Shown here in pieces: positions 37,713 to 47,430 of a stretch of DNA of 64,000 nucleotides. The notes beneath the pieces are model-generated. The model saw only the letters and a list, made by a program, of their open reading frames with translations, searched no databases and was not told the origin of the DNA. Numbering within the stretch: the stretch's first letter is position 1; every line of letters starts with the position of its first letter. The DNA is from Priapulus caudatus (Eukaryota > Priapulida > Priapulimorpha > Priapulimorphida > Priapulidae), in assembly GCF_000485595.1 (NCBI RefSeq), contig NW_014577085.1, positions 71,783 through 135,782 of the forward strand. The letters run 5' to 3'. The position numbers were made by a program, and so were the translations under genes.

Positions 37713-40052
37713 CACAGCACCACGACACACACACACACACACACGAACACACACATACTGTCACACACGCACGTACGCAAGCACGCGCACACGCACACGC
37801 ACACGCACACTCACACACAACACCAACACACACACACACCTACGTACGCACACACGAACACACACATACTGTCACACACACACACACGCACGCGCGCACG
37901 CACGCAAGCACGCAGGCGCGCACACTTACTGAGCACGGTGAGCTGCACTGGCTCGCTCTGGTGCACCTTGCCAGCAGCGAGCTGTGCGCGGCACGAGAAG
38001 CGCTGGTTGTCCTCGGCGTACTGCGCGCGTGCGATGCGCAGGTTGTAGGCGCCCGTGTCGCCGTTCGACTGCAGCGTGTAGCGTTCCAGCTGGAATGTGT
38101 CGTCGATGAGCATGCCATCGTAGCGGTACCAGTACCTCCTGCAACACGCAACGACTTGTGTGACACACACATACGACGCACCGTAGACGAACCGTAGACG
38201 TCAACATACGCCGACCTCGATTGATGATAGTTAATTTAATGTTGGTGTCGTAGCGATAGTATTCATATCCAATTTTTTTCGGTTTTACGATGGATCGTAT
38301 TGTATGCCCATTCAGATTATCTATCAACGTATGAAATGTTGATTCCTAGTCAGGGGTTATTGTAGAATGCCACGTAAGACGTACCAATAGAGTAAATCTA
38401 GTTCTATTCATATGTGTCTCTAAGCTGCTGATGCTGAACGTTGAACATGCAAGTTGTTCTCCCAACAATCAGATTGGAATTATTACCGCCACTAGATGGC
38501 AGCACAAGTCAACTCACGGTATACAGCATATCATATGAAGCCACACATAGGTTTACTACAACAACACTAATGCCATTCGCTTTTCAAAATGCAAGACGAG
38601 ATAACGAACAAGAATCAAGAAACGCAGTATAACGAAGACTACATTAACAGGCACTATGTATGTAGTTCAGACATGGCAATAAACGGTTATGTATACTACT
38701 CTTCATTTCTCTAATATACAATATAGAATGTGTACGTGGTAAAAATTATCATTGCATAGCCTCCTTTATTTCGCGCTTGTATTGAGTCAGACACACTGTC
38801 ATTAGATGTATAAGAAATGCTGGATATCATCGTAAAAACATTGTATAAAGCAGTGAATAACGTGATGGTTTGCAATAACAAATCAATATATTTTGAGTGA
38901 TTCGATATCTTGAAGTATAAATACTGGTATAGTATAGTAGTCGGTGTCAGAAACACTCAAACACACACATGCAGGCAAGCAGCGAGAATGTCATGAGCAA
39001 AATAAAAATGTGTGTCTACACTTACCAGACCATACCATCGGCCACACTAAAACAAGACACATTATTGATGAGATAAAAACACTTAGCATGGGTCAATGCA
39101 GATTGCATGTGCTGTTTATCTACCACGGACATGTTAAAACGCCAAATATGAACTTGTTGGTCCGTAATCGGTGTAAGTGTGCCACCGGCTCTAGTACTTT
39201 AGCCCTCATTGGCTCTGCCACAGGCAGCCAGCGAGGGCTATAGCACTATAGCAGTCAGTATTCTGCATGCCCATATCACAAGGTAATCGACAGGGTCACA
39301 GAAATATCACTCTTGCATCGCATATGCGTTTTAACATGTCTGGAATTAATACTGGATGTGAAGGTAAAGACGTGAAGTATAGTTTCTAGCAAATAGGGAG
39401 CCGGGGAAAGGGATGTGATAAACAAGTGAAGGGACGAAATCGATATGGGAAGATCTAGAGAGTTTACTATGATATCACGCGGTACTTCTATTTATTCAAT
39501 ATTTTACTTGAGCACTGAATGCTTAAAATTCTACGCACAGGATATTCTATTGAGACAGACTTCATCAACAGATAAACTGACGGTGGGAAAGCCGTAGTAA
39601 GCGCAATCTACATATTAATCACTCTTACAAGTCAAGCACCTAATGAACCAACTGATTTCAACCAAATATACGACACCATGAATAAACATGTATAAAAACA
39701 TTCAGGCCTACAAAGCCCTGTAACTTCTAAAGCTGTCAACTGCATGCACACTTTACGCTAGACTAGGTCAAAAACACACACGCAGAAACGACGGTCTACA
39801 CAAACAGTCGTACAAATCTAACACGCCATTAGCAAAGTGCTAATTTGACACTCAACTTCCGAATCGAGTTATGTTTTTCGACAAGTACGCAGTTCAGCAT
39901 TAATCCGACACGGTGCATTTCTCCACCATTATTGCATACATACTTGGCGCTCTTGACATTGAAGACGGTGGGGTCAAACTGGCATTCCAACGTAACGTTT
40001 CCACCTCTCTCGACTTCTTTCGCCACTGGATATTTTAGGAACTGGCAGCAAA
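24501..40052 (-). CDS. echinoid-like (ed): Echinoid-like Ig/FN3 cell-adhesion receptor (19 exons, lacks signal-peptide exon)
   Basis: Nineteen exons splice into one 1,109-residue frame with matching phases throughout. Order (residues from the first visible one): seven Ig domains (1-105, 106-205, 206-291, 292-383, 384-470, 471-592, 593-693), two fibronectin III domains (about 694-788 and 789-877), a membrane span (about 882-904), then a 205-residue tail. Seven Ig, two FN3, one span and a C-terminal EVIV match Drosophila Echinoid, an adherens-junction adhesion protein whose EIIV end binds PDZ proteins such as Canoe. It is therefore probably a cell-contact receptor. The tail has PPQY and PPAY motifs (possible WW-domain ligands), a Gly/Asn/Tyr-rich tract and CCC after the span. 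The N-terminal exon is missing; the first intron may be very long. Confidence 0.9.
25145..25273 (-). CDS. echinoid-like (ed): Echinoid-like exon: cytoplasmic tail 2
   Basis: Reads PPPAYNGHGSTASDIYKPDP, then WDAEPLFSDGDLNRLNNSHI and GI. It contains a second PPxY motif (PPAY). Two donors 6 nt apart (GTATAG, GTAAAG) are both in phase; I chose GTAAAG. Confidence 0.9.
25507..25785 (-). CDS. echinoid-like (ed): Echinoid-like exon: cytoplasmic tail 1
   Basis: Reads KQDYEMEAAHARAPATYSVP, then PQYADTSIHKGVTSGSMDYG, followed by a Gly/Asn/Tyr/Ser-rich tract (GYGNSSGSGGGGYGNGNGG). It contains a PPQY (PPxY) motif. The tract is built from GGCAAC/GGCTAC-like codons, so its length may vary. Confidence 0.9.
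26363..26482 (-). CDS. echinoid-like (ed): Echinoid-like exon: transmembrane span
   Basis: Reads FYMYVLIVIVVLVGVLII, then VSVVIIVCCCRRKSRTKKAA. About 23 hydrophobic residues are followed by CCC and a basic stop-transfer stretch, so the C-terminus is cytoplasmic. The cysteines could be palmitoylated. Confidence 0.95.
27236..27273. mobile_element. 38-bp palindrome CAAGAG...CTCTTG with 7-bp direct repeats
   Basis: Begins CAAGAGCTCATAACAGAG and is self-complementary but for one mismatch, with AGAGATCTCT at its centre. ATATTAT flanks it on both sides (27229-27235 and 27274-27280). Confidence 0.85.
27490..27575. repeat. CACG / CA / TA microsatellite
   Basis: ACGC repeats pass into AC and then AT repeats. 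It is intronic. Confidence 0.95.
27697..27942. mobile_element. 246-bp PIF/Harbinger-type MITE, TTA duplication
   Basis: The terminal repeats AGGCCGCCGCACACCAGCCG and their exact complement are flanked by TTA (27694-27696 and 27943-27945). Inside is a GATGAAGC triplication. It has no coding capacity. Confidence 0.85.
28060..28192 (-). CDS. echinoid-like (ed): Echinoid-like exon: end of FN3-2, cysteine-bearing
   Basis: Reads PNGPCVPMSDGSLSVDDYTS, then GTVMRASVCMSGYGQCGTPT and EAKI. Three cysteines here, plus one in the preceding exon, are unusual for an FN3 fold and may form disulfides close to the membrane. Phase 0 in, phase 1 out. Confidence 0.88.
28400..29675. repeat. Long minisatellite, about 29-bp unit
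   Basis: Roughly 40 imperfect copies of CACTTCCCTACCACACACTC plus TGCCACCAC fill the intron between the two FN3-2 exons. The array begins within about 10 nt of the 5' splice site (minus strand). Frames of several hundred residues rich in His, Thr and Pro are open across it, but they are repeat artefacts. Confidence 0.95.
29678..29913 (-). CDS. echinoid-like (ed): Echinoid-like exon: end of FN3-1 and start of FN3-2
   Basis: Reads LQPSTQYNFVVQAKNAYGVS (the FN3 F-G signature), then DDVVLADVGFNEVSKKLSWS, then VKVEKKRENDWM. A long minisatellite starts within about 10 nt of its donor (GTAAGC). Confidence 0.92.
30281..30463 (-). CDS. echinoid-like (ed): Echinoid-like exon: FN3-1, first part
   Basis: Reads RPDPPVALKVENVTSDSAAL, then KWEPGFDGGDMQKFVVKFNW and DPPTATRFTVE. 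P.PP..L.V.N.....L.W.PG is the fibronectin III start. The donor GTATCC gives phase 1, so the next residues are GLQPSTQY. Confidence 0.93.
30731..31033 (-). CDS. echinoid-like (ed): Echinoid-like exon: Ig7, single exon
   Basis: Reads APVVVQNITKFAYTSGDTGT, VVCHARAVPEPVFTWYKQQG, onward to GNYRCRVKNLMGETEVVLKL. A full Ig domain in one exon, phase 1 to phase 1. Confidence 0.95.
31544..31727 (-). CDS. echinoid-like (ed): Echinoid-like exon: Ig6, second half
   Basis: Reads TQVDTYISETTGTLWWRGPS, RAQLDKQRSDNALIRTDNGN, then YECRAIGAGKEVSHTLRLIV. It has the second Ig cysteine. The middle of this domain is longer than usual. Confidence 0.92.
32540..32721 (-). CDS. echinoid-like (ed): Echinoid-like exon: Ig6, first half
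   Basis: Reads LPELNAFPPAVIKQNESYTG, LFVTCGARGKPAPVIQWFKD, then GQELTIGQEGTRLFTSVINT. Ig pattern VTC...WFKDG. Donor GTAAGT, phase 0. Confidence 0.92.
32857..32896. mobile_element. 40-bp palindrome CAAGAG...CTCCTG with 7-bp direct repeats
   Basis: The arms CAAGAGTGAATAAAAACAA and their near-complement meet at the centre. The flanks ATTAAAT (32850-32856) and ATTTAAT (32897-32903) match at 6 of 7 positions. Confidence 0.7.
33114..33316. repeat. 24-bp minisatellite next to the Ig5 donor
   Basis: About eight copies of CAGCAGTAACGAGGGTAGCC plus TCGG. On the minus strand it starts about 15 nt after the donor of exon 33330-33590. Confidence 0.95.
33330..33590 (-). CDS. echinoid-like (ed): Echinoid-like exon: Ig5, single exon
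   Basis: Reads KPGVAVIESVEAVLVGDSPV, ISCTATDYGVPRGEFEWHRS, onward to NGAYECVLRNSLGLGTGAHT. This is a whole Ig domain in one exon, phase 1 to phase 1. A 24-bp minisatellite follows its donor. Confidence 0.94.
33745..34000. repeat. GA microsatellite
   Basis: Imperfect (GA)n with GGGA interruptions, in the intron between the Ig5 exon and the second half of Ig4. Confidence 0.95.
34098..34207 (-). CDS. echinoid-like (ed): Echinoid-like exon: Ig4, second half
   Basis: Reads TQGGNYTCKVTSFLQLSLEA, then DPVTRTSESHTYVQVS. GNYTC is the second Ig cysteine. Both junction phases agree. Confidence 0.9.
34538..34703 (-). CDS. echinoid-like (ed): Echinoid-like exon: Ig4, first half
   Basis: Reads APRVKTPERIETSEGGNVEI, TCNVDAYPAPAKIEWWRDGL, then RVAEIATLKIAKIV. 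Ig pattern ITC...WWRDG. Donor GTAAGG, phase 2. Confidence 0.94.
34959..34996. mobile_element. 38-bp perfect palindrome CAAGAG...CTCTTG with 7-bp direct repeats
   Basis: Fully self-complementary, beginning CAAGAGTGGATAATAGAG. TTACTAT flanks it exactly on both sides (34952-34958 and 34997-35003). Its outer arm matches the palindrome at 14081-14136, so these are copies of one family. Confidence 0.9.
35033..35138 (-). CDS. echinoid-like (ed): Echinoid-like exon: Ig3, second half
   Basis: Reads DYALNPVTVDHTGVYRCEAT, then NHLGTGRAEITIEVQ. GVYRCEATN.LG is the Ig F-G signature. Confidence 0.94.
36038..36189 (-). CDS. echinoid-like (ed): Echinoid-like exon: Ig3, first half
   Basis: Reads QPYVTVTPEFKPLRLELGSQ, SALTCDVNANPPAQYVKWFK, then DGSELADTTF. 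It has a typical Ig C2 pattern (LTC...WFKDG). Phase 0 donor GTGAGT. Confidence 0.94.
36468..36600. repeat. 35-bp minisatellite next to an Ig2 donor
   Basis: Four copies of CTCCCCCACCCCCCGATGTG plus GTTGCTCCGACCATG. It starts about 18 nt downstream of the donor of exon 36619-36803 on the minus strand. Confidence 0.93.
36619..36803 (-). CDS. echinoid-like (ed): Echinoid-like exon: Ig2, second half
   Basis: Reads YSPKGVSVDGVYVAGNVNSP, TVSTITIEASRDDHRQEYHC, then EVYNKVNEQNKKVIKQGLSV. EYHC is the second Ig cysteine. A 35-bp minisatellite begins about 10 nt after the donor. Confidence 0.9.
37333..37447 (-). CDS. echinoid-like (ed): Echinoid-like exon: Ig2, first half
   Basis: Reads PPGDPRVTVTPSTTVNEGDK, then LSLRCESAGGSPPPTIV. 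First Ig cysteine in LRC. It ends in phase 2 so that TGG (Trp) is split across the junction. Confidence 0.9.
37493..37530. mobile_element. 38-bp palindrome CAGGGG...CCCCTG with 8-bp direct repeats
   Basis: The arms CAGGGGTAAATGACAAA and near-complement meet at the centre. ATACAGGG flanks it exactly on both sides (37485-37492 and 37531-37538). CAGGG ends and an 8-bp duplication are like hAT elements, but the whole unit is only 38 bp. Confidence 0.85.
37580..37925. repeat. CA / CACG microsatellite next to the Ig1 donor
   Basis: A long tract of ACAC and ACGC runs broken by CATACTGTCACACA. It adjoins the donor of exon 37930-38138 on the minus strand. Confidence 0.95.
37930..38138 (-). CDS. echinoid-like (ed): Echinoid-like exon: Ig1, second half
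   Basis: Reads RYWYRYDGMLIDDTFQLERY, then TLQSNGDTGAYNLRIARAQY and onward to FSCRAQLAAGKVHQSEPVQL. It supplies the Ig tryptophan (YWYR) and second cysteine (FSC). A CACG repeat follows its donor. Confidence 0.9.
38139..39943. other. Intron within the Ig1 domain
   Basis: About 1.8 kb separates the two Ig1 exons. It contains one imperfect palindrome (39188-39252) and otherwise AT-rich unique sequence. Confidence 0.7.
39188..39252. repeat. Imperfect palindrome CTCTAGTACTTTAGCCCTC
   Basis: The arms pair with several mismatches, with GGGCTATAGCACTATAG on the right. They resemble the palindrome at 13839-13887 (CTCTAGTACTATAGCCC). No flanking direct repeat was seen. Confidence 0.6.
39944..40052 (-). 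CDS. echinoid-like (ed): Echinoid-like exon: Ig1, first half
   Basis: Reads CCQFLKYPVAKEVERGGNVT, then LECQFDPTVFNVKSA. It has the first Ig cysteine in TLEC. The acceptor TTTGCAG gives phase 1, typical of a signal-peptide exon to Ig junction; an alternative acceptor TGCCAG lies 9 nt inside. The donor is GTATGT, phase 2. Confidence 0.8.
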
Positions 40053-43000
40053 CTGCAAAAAAAACACGAACGCACTTTAGCACAGACGGAAACGTTCTAA
40101 AAAAACGTTTTTTGCACGCGCAGTTACAATATTCAAGACGGTTTTTAAGACGGACCCATTAGCAGTGCTAAAACAAGAACGCCTACGCTACTTCGATTAA
40201 TGCACGCCTGGCTGAGCGACAAGAAAGTCAGGCATGTGATGCAGCCCAGCATCCTCTAAATATTGAATAACCTAGCCTGGAGACGAAAGTGCAAACGCAC
40301 GGGGCAATGCGCCTCGGCTAACGCAGGGAGAGCATTCTATGTACCTACAACGCACGAACACATGTCACAACAACTACTTGCCCGGTTGGTCTGATACTAA
40401 GCGACAGTCAGTGGCACAGATGAGCGCGCAATACAATGGAGTGGTTCGTTGCAATGCTGCAAGCGCACTCGTTCCCACCGATCGTGTTGACCACCGCGTC
40501 ACCATCGACCTGAGCCTACGGTACCACCCCGGGGGGTCGGTGTGTATGGGGGGGGGGGTGCGCTACTGGTCCCCCCCAGGGGTGAGGCCGACCGTGTCCT
40601 GTCACATGCAATTACCAGACAGCTGACGCTACGGAACCAGAGCGACGCGTCAGAATGTTGCTACTGTCAGCTATTTCATTGCAACATGGCAATTTTTCTA
40701 CCATCATCAGCGAAAACCAGTGTGATACATCGTACCAGAAGTAGATAATACTAGTTATCTACTTCTGATCGCACCGATACATGGTCCGAAGGAAACATAA
40801 TGTGAACCTGTGAACCATGTGAGCCTGAATGATAATCGAACCGCACCACTCGTATACTTTTATGCGCTTCCCATTTTCCCCGCGACAAGACAAATGTTGC
40901 TTTCTATTAGCAAAGTGCTGACAGTTCTAGTAACTTCATGTTATGTATGTATATATATATATATATATGAGTTGCAATGTATTTATTTATAACGTGTTTA
41001 TTATCACCGAGTCTTCTAGCTTAGTTTGATAGCTACAATACAACGGCTAAAATAATGACAATAAACGTAGCATGGGGATAAATAGCTGTCGCTGTATCGC
41101 ATGGTGGAATACAATCCACGTGCTCACCAAATGCTGATTGAATTTATTTCCTCATTTCCACAAAAAAAGTAATCCTAAAATTACTACTGTCGACTAGACA
41201 CTGTTGACAGGGCAAAAATGCGGATGAAACTACAAAAAAAAAATGTGTACCTTGCAGGCCAGACCACTGTAGATGCCTTATATTGCTACTGATGTGTATT
41301 TAATAACAGCCGCGCTTACAACAAGATTATTGAATGTCCCCAATAATAAACAACATACGTGAAACATTCGACCACCGTGGAATAAATACAAAGGAACAAC
41401 GTGCACGAACGAGCTTAGCAGACAGGGATGAAAGATACGATAACGTAGGCCCTACAGAACGAACATTTACCCACACACATCTGGGCGAGATCCGTCAGAT
41501 GTCAAGCAGGAACGCGTGTCGCGGGGCTGGCACACCTGGCACAGGTAAAGAAGCGCCACGCACCGACACAGATCGCCTGTGATACTTACGTCTGCTCCAG
41601 GCACCGAAAAGATTTCGTGCGACGAGAAAACCAAAGCACGCCCGGCACACACAATCATTCGGAGACCTTGCGCGGGTGATAGGTTAGGGTTGGGATAATA
41701 CCTGGCAGAGACAGGTCAACTTTAGAGGTAGGTGGGCGGGCACGTCTAGTCACCTTTATGCACGGCTACCATGGTCCTACGGCATTATGAACGCCACATG
41801 CAGCTCTCTAATGCAAAAGCAATCTGGTTAAACATGGGTTAGGGCTTGCAGCGGGGCAGTGAACCTCTGCTGCATAACAATGTCACTAATGGAGTATTCT
41901 AGAATGGCTATGCGATAGGTCAACAAGGTGTCTCTACCAACATTACCCTGAGAGACAATATTTTCATTTCTTTCTCCTTGCGTTTCTAAACCCTCCGGCC
42001 ACAAATAAAATACATTAGCGAAGCAAAACGTGCCAGCGTTTACTAACAGGTCTCCTATATTTGAATGGCTTGTAAAAAAGAGTCTAGAACACGTTTTGCA
42101 CGACGAGAAAGTTGAAAGTTTTTGTTTTAATAATGATACGAAAGCTTGCACTCTGAACCTATAGGGAAATAAATTTAAACTCTAATAACTACATACGATG
42201 ACACGTAATGAATCATGGAATGATACATTAATCAGTAAATCAACTTGCCGGAGATGAGCGCACGTAGATAAAACAACGCCCAGGGGACGTGACATAACGG
42301 AAACAATACCTGAGCCAACAAAACAATTCCAGCCGGCCGAAAATGTAAATTTAAAATGCACAACGTAAACCGCGCACAGACGGGTAATTCTAGAGAGGCA
42401 ATTAAAAACACTTTAAAAATTCAAAAACAGGAAATTCATATCGAAAGTCATCAGTCAAAAACCATTGACGATACCTCGTAATTTATTTAACCGGTCAGCC
42501 ACATAGACAACTATAGCAGCTGTGTGCGACAATATGAATCCATGAATATTTGAACAGGATGTATAGGCCACATGATAAAAAATTCGAGAAACCGGCTAGC
42601 TAAATTATAGCAGGTAATATAAAATTTAATGACCATCCACAAGCCCGTGGGCTTGAATAAAATCTTTATGTGGATCACTATCATCAATAAAACATCTTCG
42701 TTGTAACAAAAAAGTTACATGCAAAGAAATGCTCGCATTGTATAAAACCGAGCCATGATTTGTTACAACTAGTTGCTAGTCATTATACATGTAACGAAAC
42801 GCATAGCAAAACTACCATTATTATTATAGCACGATAGCACGTAGCAACTTCTAGGTACTACTATGGGAAAAACAGAAGTGCTCGAATTTATTAATCATAA
42901 CCGCGAGTGCTGAGTGCCTCACGCACAAGTACACTATAATGCTCACAGACCTTACACAACTAAGTTACCGAAGCATGAAACGTTGCAAACGAACCTCTAG

Positions 43001-43790
43001 AGTTCAGTTGCCCCACCATTCATTCACACTACACGGAGCCGCGTATAGGAAGTAACATACGCATAACTGACGACAGTTGCTTCTATACAGATCACGCTAG
43101 CCCGTACCAGCCCATCACGAAAAACAATATAGAGTTCCACCGCCTAGAGGAATAGAGTACTGATCGGCCCCCACCGTCATTAATAAGAGACAACTCTACT
43201 GACAATTATGAATCTACTTAATGAGTAAACTAGATTAATGGCATTCGGAAGCAGCTTTTCCTAGTTGCGAAGACACACGCTTGTCTGCACACGCACCCAA
43301 CCGCACGGAAATATTAGGTAATCGTGATTATTAATGAGTAAGTCTGATGAGCATATGCCTCTCCCCCAGCCTCTCCCCGGATTAACATCAGCCGCTCCCC
43401 AGTGACTACCTACGCGCCTCGGCTGCTGGCTGTGCGGTAGAATTATAATGTCTTACTGCGACTGCAACGACAGAATCAGCATTACATAGGTGCTCATTTA
43501 ACACCGCTGATCGAATTGATTAACAGAGTTATAAACCCGGTTGGCCACGTTCTATAGGAACAAGTAATTAAGAAATAGCAGGGTCAGTGAGTATTGGACG
43601 CTGGCCATAGGAAAGCGGCGAGGCAGAGAGAGAGAGAGAGAGTTTATGATGCTGGCACCTGGAGAGTGATAGAGTGGAACGGTGCCAGAAGAGATGGCGG
43701 GAACAACTGCCGTGCACCCTACATTTAAGCTTACGTACGAACACACCAGTACGCATGTCTAAGACGTCCATATTGCCTGCACCACTAATT
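40053..43790. other. Start of the presumed long first intron
   Basis: No coding exon recognised on either strand. A G/C homopolymer-rich patch lies at 40530-40585, a small palindrome at 40736-40767 and a TA run near 40950. I searched the minus strand by eye for an ATG exon with a hydrophobic leader ending in phase 1 and found none convincing. Confidence 0.5.
40736..40767. mobile_element. 32-bp palindrome CAGAAG...CTTCTG with 7-bp near-repeats
   Basis: CAGAAGTAGATAAT pairs with its complement around a short AT-rich centre. The flanks ATCGTAC (40729-40735) and ATCGCAC (40768-40774) match at 6 of 7 positions. Confidence 0.75.
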
Positions 43791-43791
43791 A

Positions 43792-44019
43792 GGGCAGATG
43801 GGGTCGTTGTCGTATCAGGTACTACAGATATGCCTACCCGCATGGTAGTTTTAGGTTGTTAGTATTATGTTATATTTTATATTGAGGTATGTTTAGGGTT
43901 AGTGTTAGGGTTAGGGTTAGGTACACTTCTGTAGTACAAGTCTGTACACTTTGTGACTATACATATATGTACCTCGGGTACATATCTGTAGTACCTGATA
44001 CGACAACGACCCATCTGCC
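43792..44019. mobile_element. 228-bp MITE with TA duplication (Tc1/mariner-like)
   Basis: Terminal inverted repeats of about 40 bp, beginning GGGCAGATGGGGTCGTTG, are flanked by TA (43790-43791 and 44020-44021). Internal TTAGGG units lie at about 43895-43921. Non-coding. Confidence 0.75.
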
Positions 44020-44021
44020 TA

Positions 44022-44250
44022 ATAGGCGATCGTGCGTGTAGTACCGACCCGCTGTAACCGTAAGCTGTTTTTCCTTTTTTACCAGGCATAATGCCAACTT
44101 GCTAATGCTCCAATATGGCAAGACGCACGGAACAAAGGAGAGCCGAGGAGGTTTTTCTGGTACAGTACAATGATCGCGGACCAGAGCCAAGCACACTGAA
44201 AAGGTGACAAGTGGCGTTTAGCCTTACCTTACCCAATTTACCACCTGACT
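44022..44250. repeat. Dispersed duplicate, copy 1
   Basis: Shares GTGCGTGTAG, CGCTGTAACCGTA, CCAATATGGCAAGACGC and GACAAGTGGCGTTTAG in order with 46541-46742. The copies differ by many small indels, so this is an old duplication or a transposon fragment. Confidence 0.8.
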
Positions 44251-46386
44251 ACGTTTGTGTGGACATAGGCCGAAATGCTGCCCACGGACAACGCGCGGTG
44301 CCGGAACACAATCACACACTTGCCCCCCCCCATACGTCTGGCAAAAGCGTCCAGCATAAGACCGCAAGCAGTAGCTTGGTTTATGCTATACGGATATAAC
44401 TGAGAGCGGAAGGGCGACGTTCCACGTTGGTGCGCATCTACAGCGCACTCTACTACCACATTATCGAACTTTTGTGGGTTGGCCATATCGCGCTGGAGTT
44501 GGAATGAATCTACGTGCGCAACACCACAAATAAACCTCACATACGTAGGTATTCAGAGTGATAACGTTGCTACCCTGTCGGTTACGTTTCACGCACAGCT
44601 GGCCGACGGGACGCGCACACGACCACGCACGCACGCACACACACACACACACACGCACGCACGCACACACACACGCACACACACACACGCACGTACACAC
44701 ACATTACAACATCGCGCGCGCACACAGCTTGCGTAGGAAGCTCTGTGCTTTTCCATGCTGACAGACAAGGGACGGACGCGTCGCTGGAGGAGGTTTGATC
44801 AAACGCGTGCTTCTCACGAGCCGACCAGCCACTGATCAGCTCAGCAATGCAGCGAGCACATTCTGCAGGCTAGGCATGCCGCGTCACTGTAATTGTCGCA
44901 CTGCGGGGGGCAGGCCGCGCGCGCGCTCGCCCTCACCAAACGACACTTTCATAGCCCGCCGGTTTCAGCACGCGGCAGGGCAGGGGAGACAAAGCGGGGG
45001 ATTGTGGGGGGGGGAAGTTGTCACCGCGGCAGCGCTGCTCGTTATCGCTGGCAAGACGCTGGTGCACGCCGCGCACCACAATGCTCTAATTGAATAAGAT
45101 GGCGCAGCGGCTGGACCAGCGATACCCTCGCTGCGGCGCCGACGCTCGCTCATAAACTCACCCGACAACTTTTAATAAGCAATCTCCAATTTTATACCCG
45201 CTTATTAGGTCAGCCGAGAACCAGTTTCGCTCGGGTAAAAAAAAATCTACAGCAGCAATGTCCGAGGCTATTTTCTAGACTGATAAATATAGTGGCTGAC
45301 GGGGTATACGCATGGGTAGAGATGCGTTTACAATGCGCCATATAATTTCTGGCAATGGTGAATAAACTTTCTTTTTCGAATACATTACCGAAATTACACA
45401 TAGCAATCGATTTTTCACAAGATAATTACATAATTACGCAGAATTTCATTAAATATGGAACATAGTTACCATCCTTTATTCTGTAGAGATGTGAAAGCAG
45501 TATTGTGTTATTGTGTATGTACGCACAATAACACAATGTATTGTGTTATTGTGCGTATATATCAGTAGCAGTAACAATTGACTCAAAATCGGTGATTTGT
45601 GACTCCGCATTTTTAGGATTTCTTATATACGATCGTTTATTACAAAGCCATGTACATTTAAAACGCGTTAACACAAAACACTCGCATCTGCAACTGAAGC
45701 TTTTAGAAAGCCGAGAGTTATAAAGAACTGACTATAAGTCGCCCACACAAAAGCAATGCAAATCTCGCACTGGTCTAACGCATTGAAACCTCACAAATAA
45801 ACTGGGTGAACAGCCTCCATGCGCACTCGCTGCCATTCTATAGTATGTCCGTAGCACAGTTTCGAGCAATTCATACCACGGTCTCTCGTATATCCACTTA
45901 ACGGCAAACGTTCAATAATGAACAGACTGCGTTTAAAGAGCTACTGACTGAGAGATGAAAAGCCACAGCGTTCGTGGCAGCGCGCAGCAACTGGAGCAGG
46001 AGGAAGTAAATGCTCGAGTGCATCATGACTACTGGGGGACAGACACAGATCTCACTTAAGCTCCCGCACACATCTGATAGAGTGACACACAGATCCGCAC
46101 AATATTATTCCAAATAATTTATTAGCGCTTAGCCGTGTCTAAGTAAACGCGTTCGAATATAGGTTAAAAATCCGCAAAAGCAGTGCCACCCAGAATGAAT
46201 GAAGACTTGTATTTTCGAGAAAGGCGTTTCTAATCGCCGCTTTTCTCCCACGATTTGCAACCACATCTGTCATTCGTGTTTTACGCCGTCGAGTACAAGA
46301 ATTTCTCGTCCAGCGTGTGAGTAAAACAGGAGAACATAATATCCAGTCCATAAACCATACATTATAGGCTATTAATAATGTATTGT
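44251..46386. other. Unassigned intronic/intergenic sequence
   Basis: Holds a CACG/CA microsatellite (44620-44705), a GC-rich patch (44890-45150) and an ATTGTGTTATTGTG hairpin (45502-45538) with a third arm copy at 45540-45553. No exon recognised. Confidence 0.5.
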
Positions 46387-46890
46387 CATCCCGTGCGATG
46401 TCACCGACTTGACTTATGGCGACGTCTAATCAGAAATGTAGAGTTGAGTTATCTAAGCTCCCCCTGCCGTACGGCATCACCCGCGGCTGCATCCATATGT
46501 CATTTACATCGCGGGACGTCTTGTAATGGCGACCGTGTGAGTGCGTGTAGCACCGACCCCGCTGTAACCGTAGCTGTACCGGGCATAATGCAACCTGCTA
46601 ATGTCCAATATGGCAAGACGCCGGAACAACAAAGAAGAGGAGAGGTCATTTCTGGACGTACAAATTGATCACGGCACCAGACCAACCACGCTGAAGGACA
46701 AGTGGCGTTTAGCGCCTTACCTTAACCAATTTACACCTGACTGGCGACATGGCCATCATCCCGTGCGATGTCACCGGCTGACTTATGGCGGACGTATAAT
46801 CAGAAATGCTAGATTGCAGCTTATCTAAGCTCCCCTGCCGCGTACGGATCACCGCGGCTGATCCATATGTCATTTACATCGGGGACGTCT
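46387..46890. repeat. Duplicated block with interleaved unit
   Basis: CATCCCGTGCGATGTCACCG...CATTTACATCG...GACGTCT occurs at 46387-46521 and again at 46757-46890. Between them lies copy 2 of the 44022-44250 unit (46541-46742). A poly-T run (about 46891-46910) follows. Confidence 0.8.
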
Positions 46891-47146
46891 GTTTTTTTTT
46901 TTTTTTTTTTCCTGAATGGCTGACGGTGACCTGCTGCACAAACGTTGTGCCGACGGCAACGTTCACTTAAATTCCCTTCATATTCACCGGCAGTTTAGAA
47001 CGCGTCCGTCACCCGTGTGTGTGTGTCATTCGCGCAACGCTCTGGCGCAATCAGTTATCACAATCACTCATCACAATCAGTTCTCATCGCGTAAGAATAC
47101 CGTATGCAAATTATAAGGATGCTGTTGAGGCGTGCCAAGAATTTCC

Positions 47147-47154
<8 letters not shown>

Positions 47155-47194
<40 letters not shown>

Positions 47195-47430
47195 CAGAGA
47201 GAGAGAGCAGAGAGAGAGAGAGAGGAACACGAAGAGGAGAGGATGAGAGATGGAGAGAGAGTATGTGTGTGTGTTGCTGGCTGTGTGTGGCGTGTGTGCG
47301 TGTGTGCGTGTGATGCGATGTTGTGTGTTGTGTGTGTGTGTGTTTGTGTGTGTGTGGTGTGTGTGTGTGTGTGTCGTGTGGGGTGTGTGTGTGTGTGGTG
47401 TGTGGTGTGTGTGGTGTGTGTGTGTGTGTT
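47155..47430. repeat. GA then GT microsatellites
   Basis: GAGA tract at 47155-47235, followed by a GTGT tract with CGTGTG variants at 47265-47430. Open frames here are low complexity. Confidence 0.95.
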
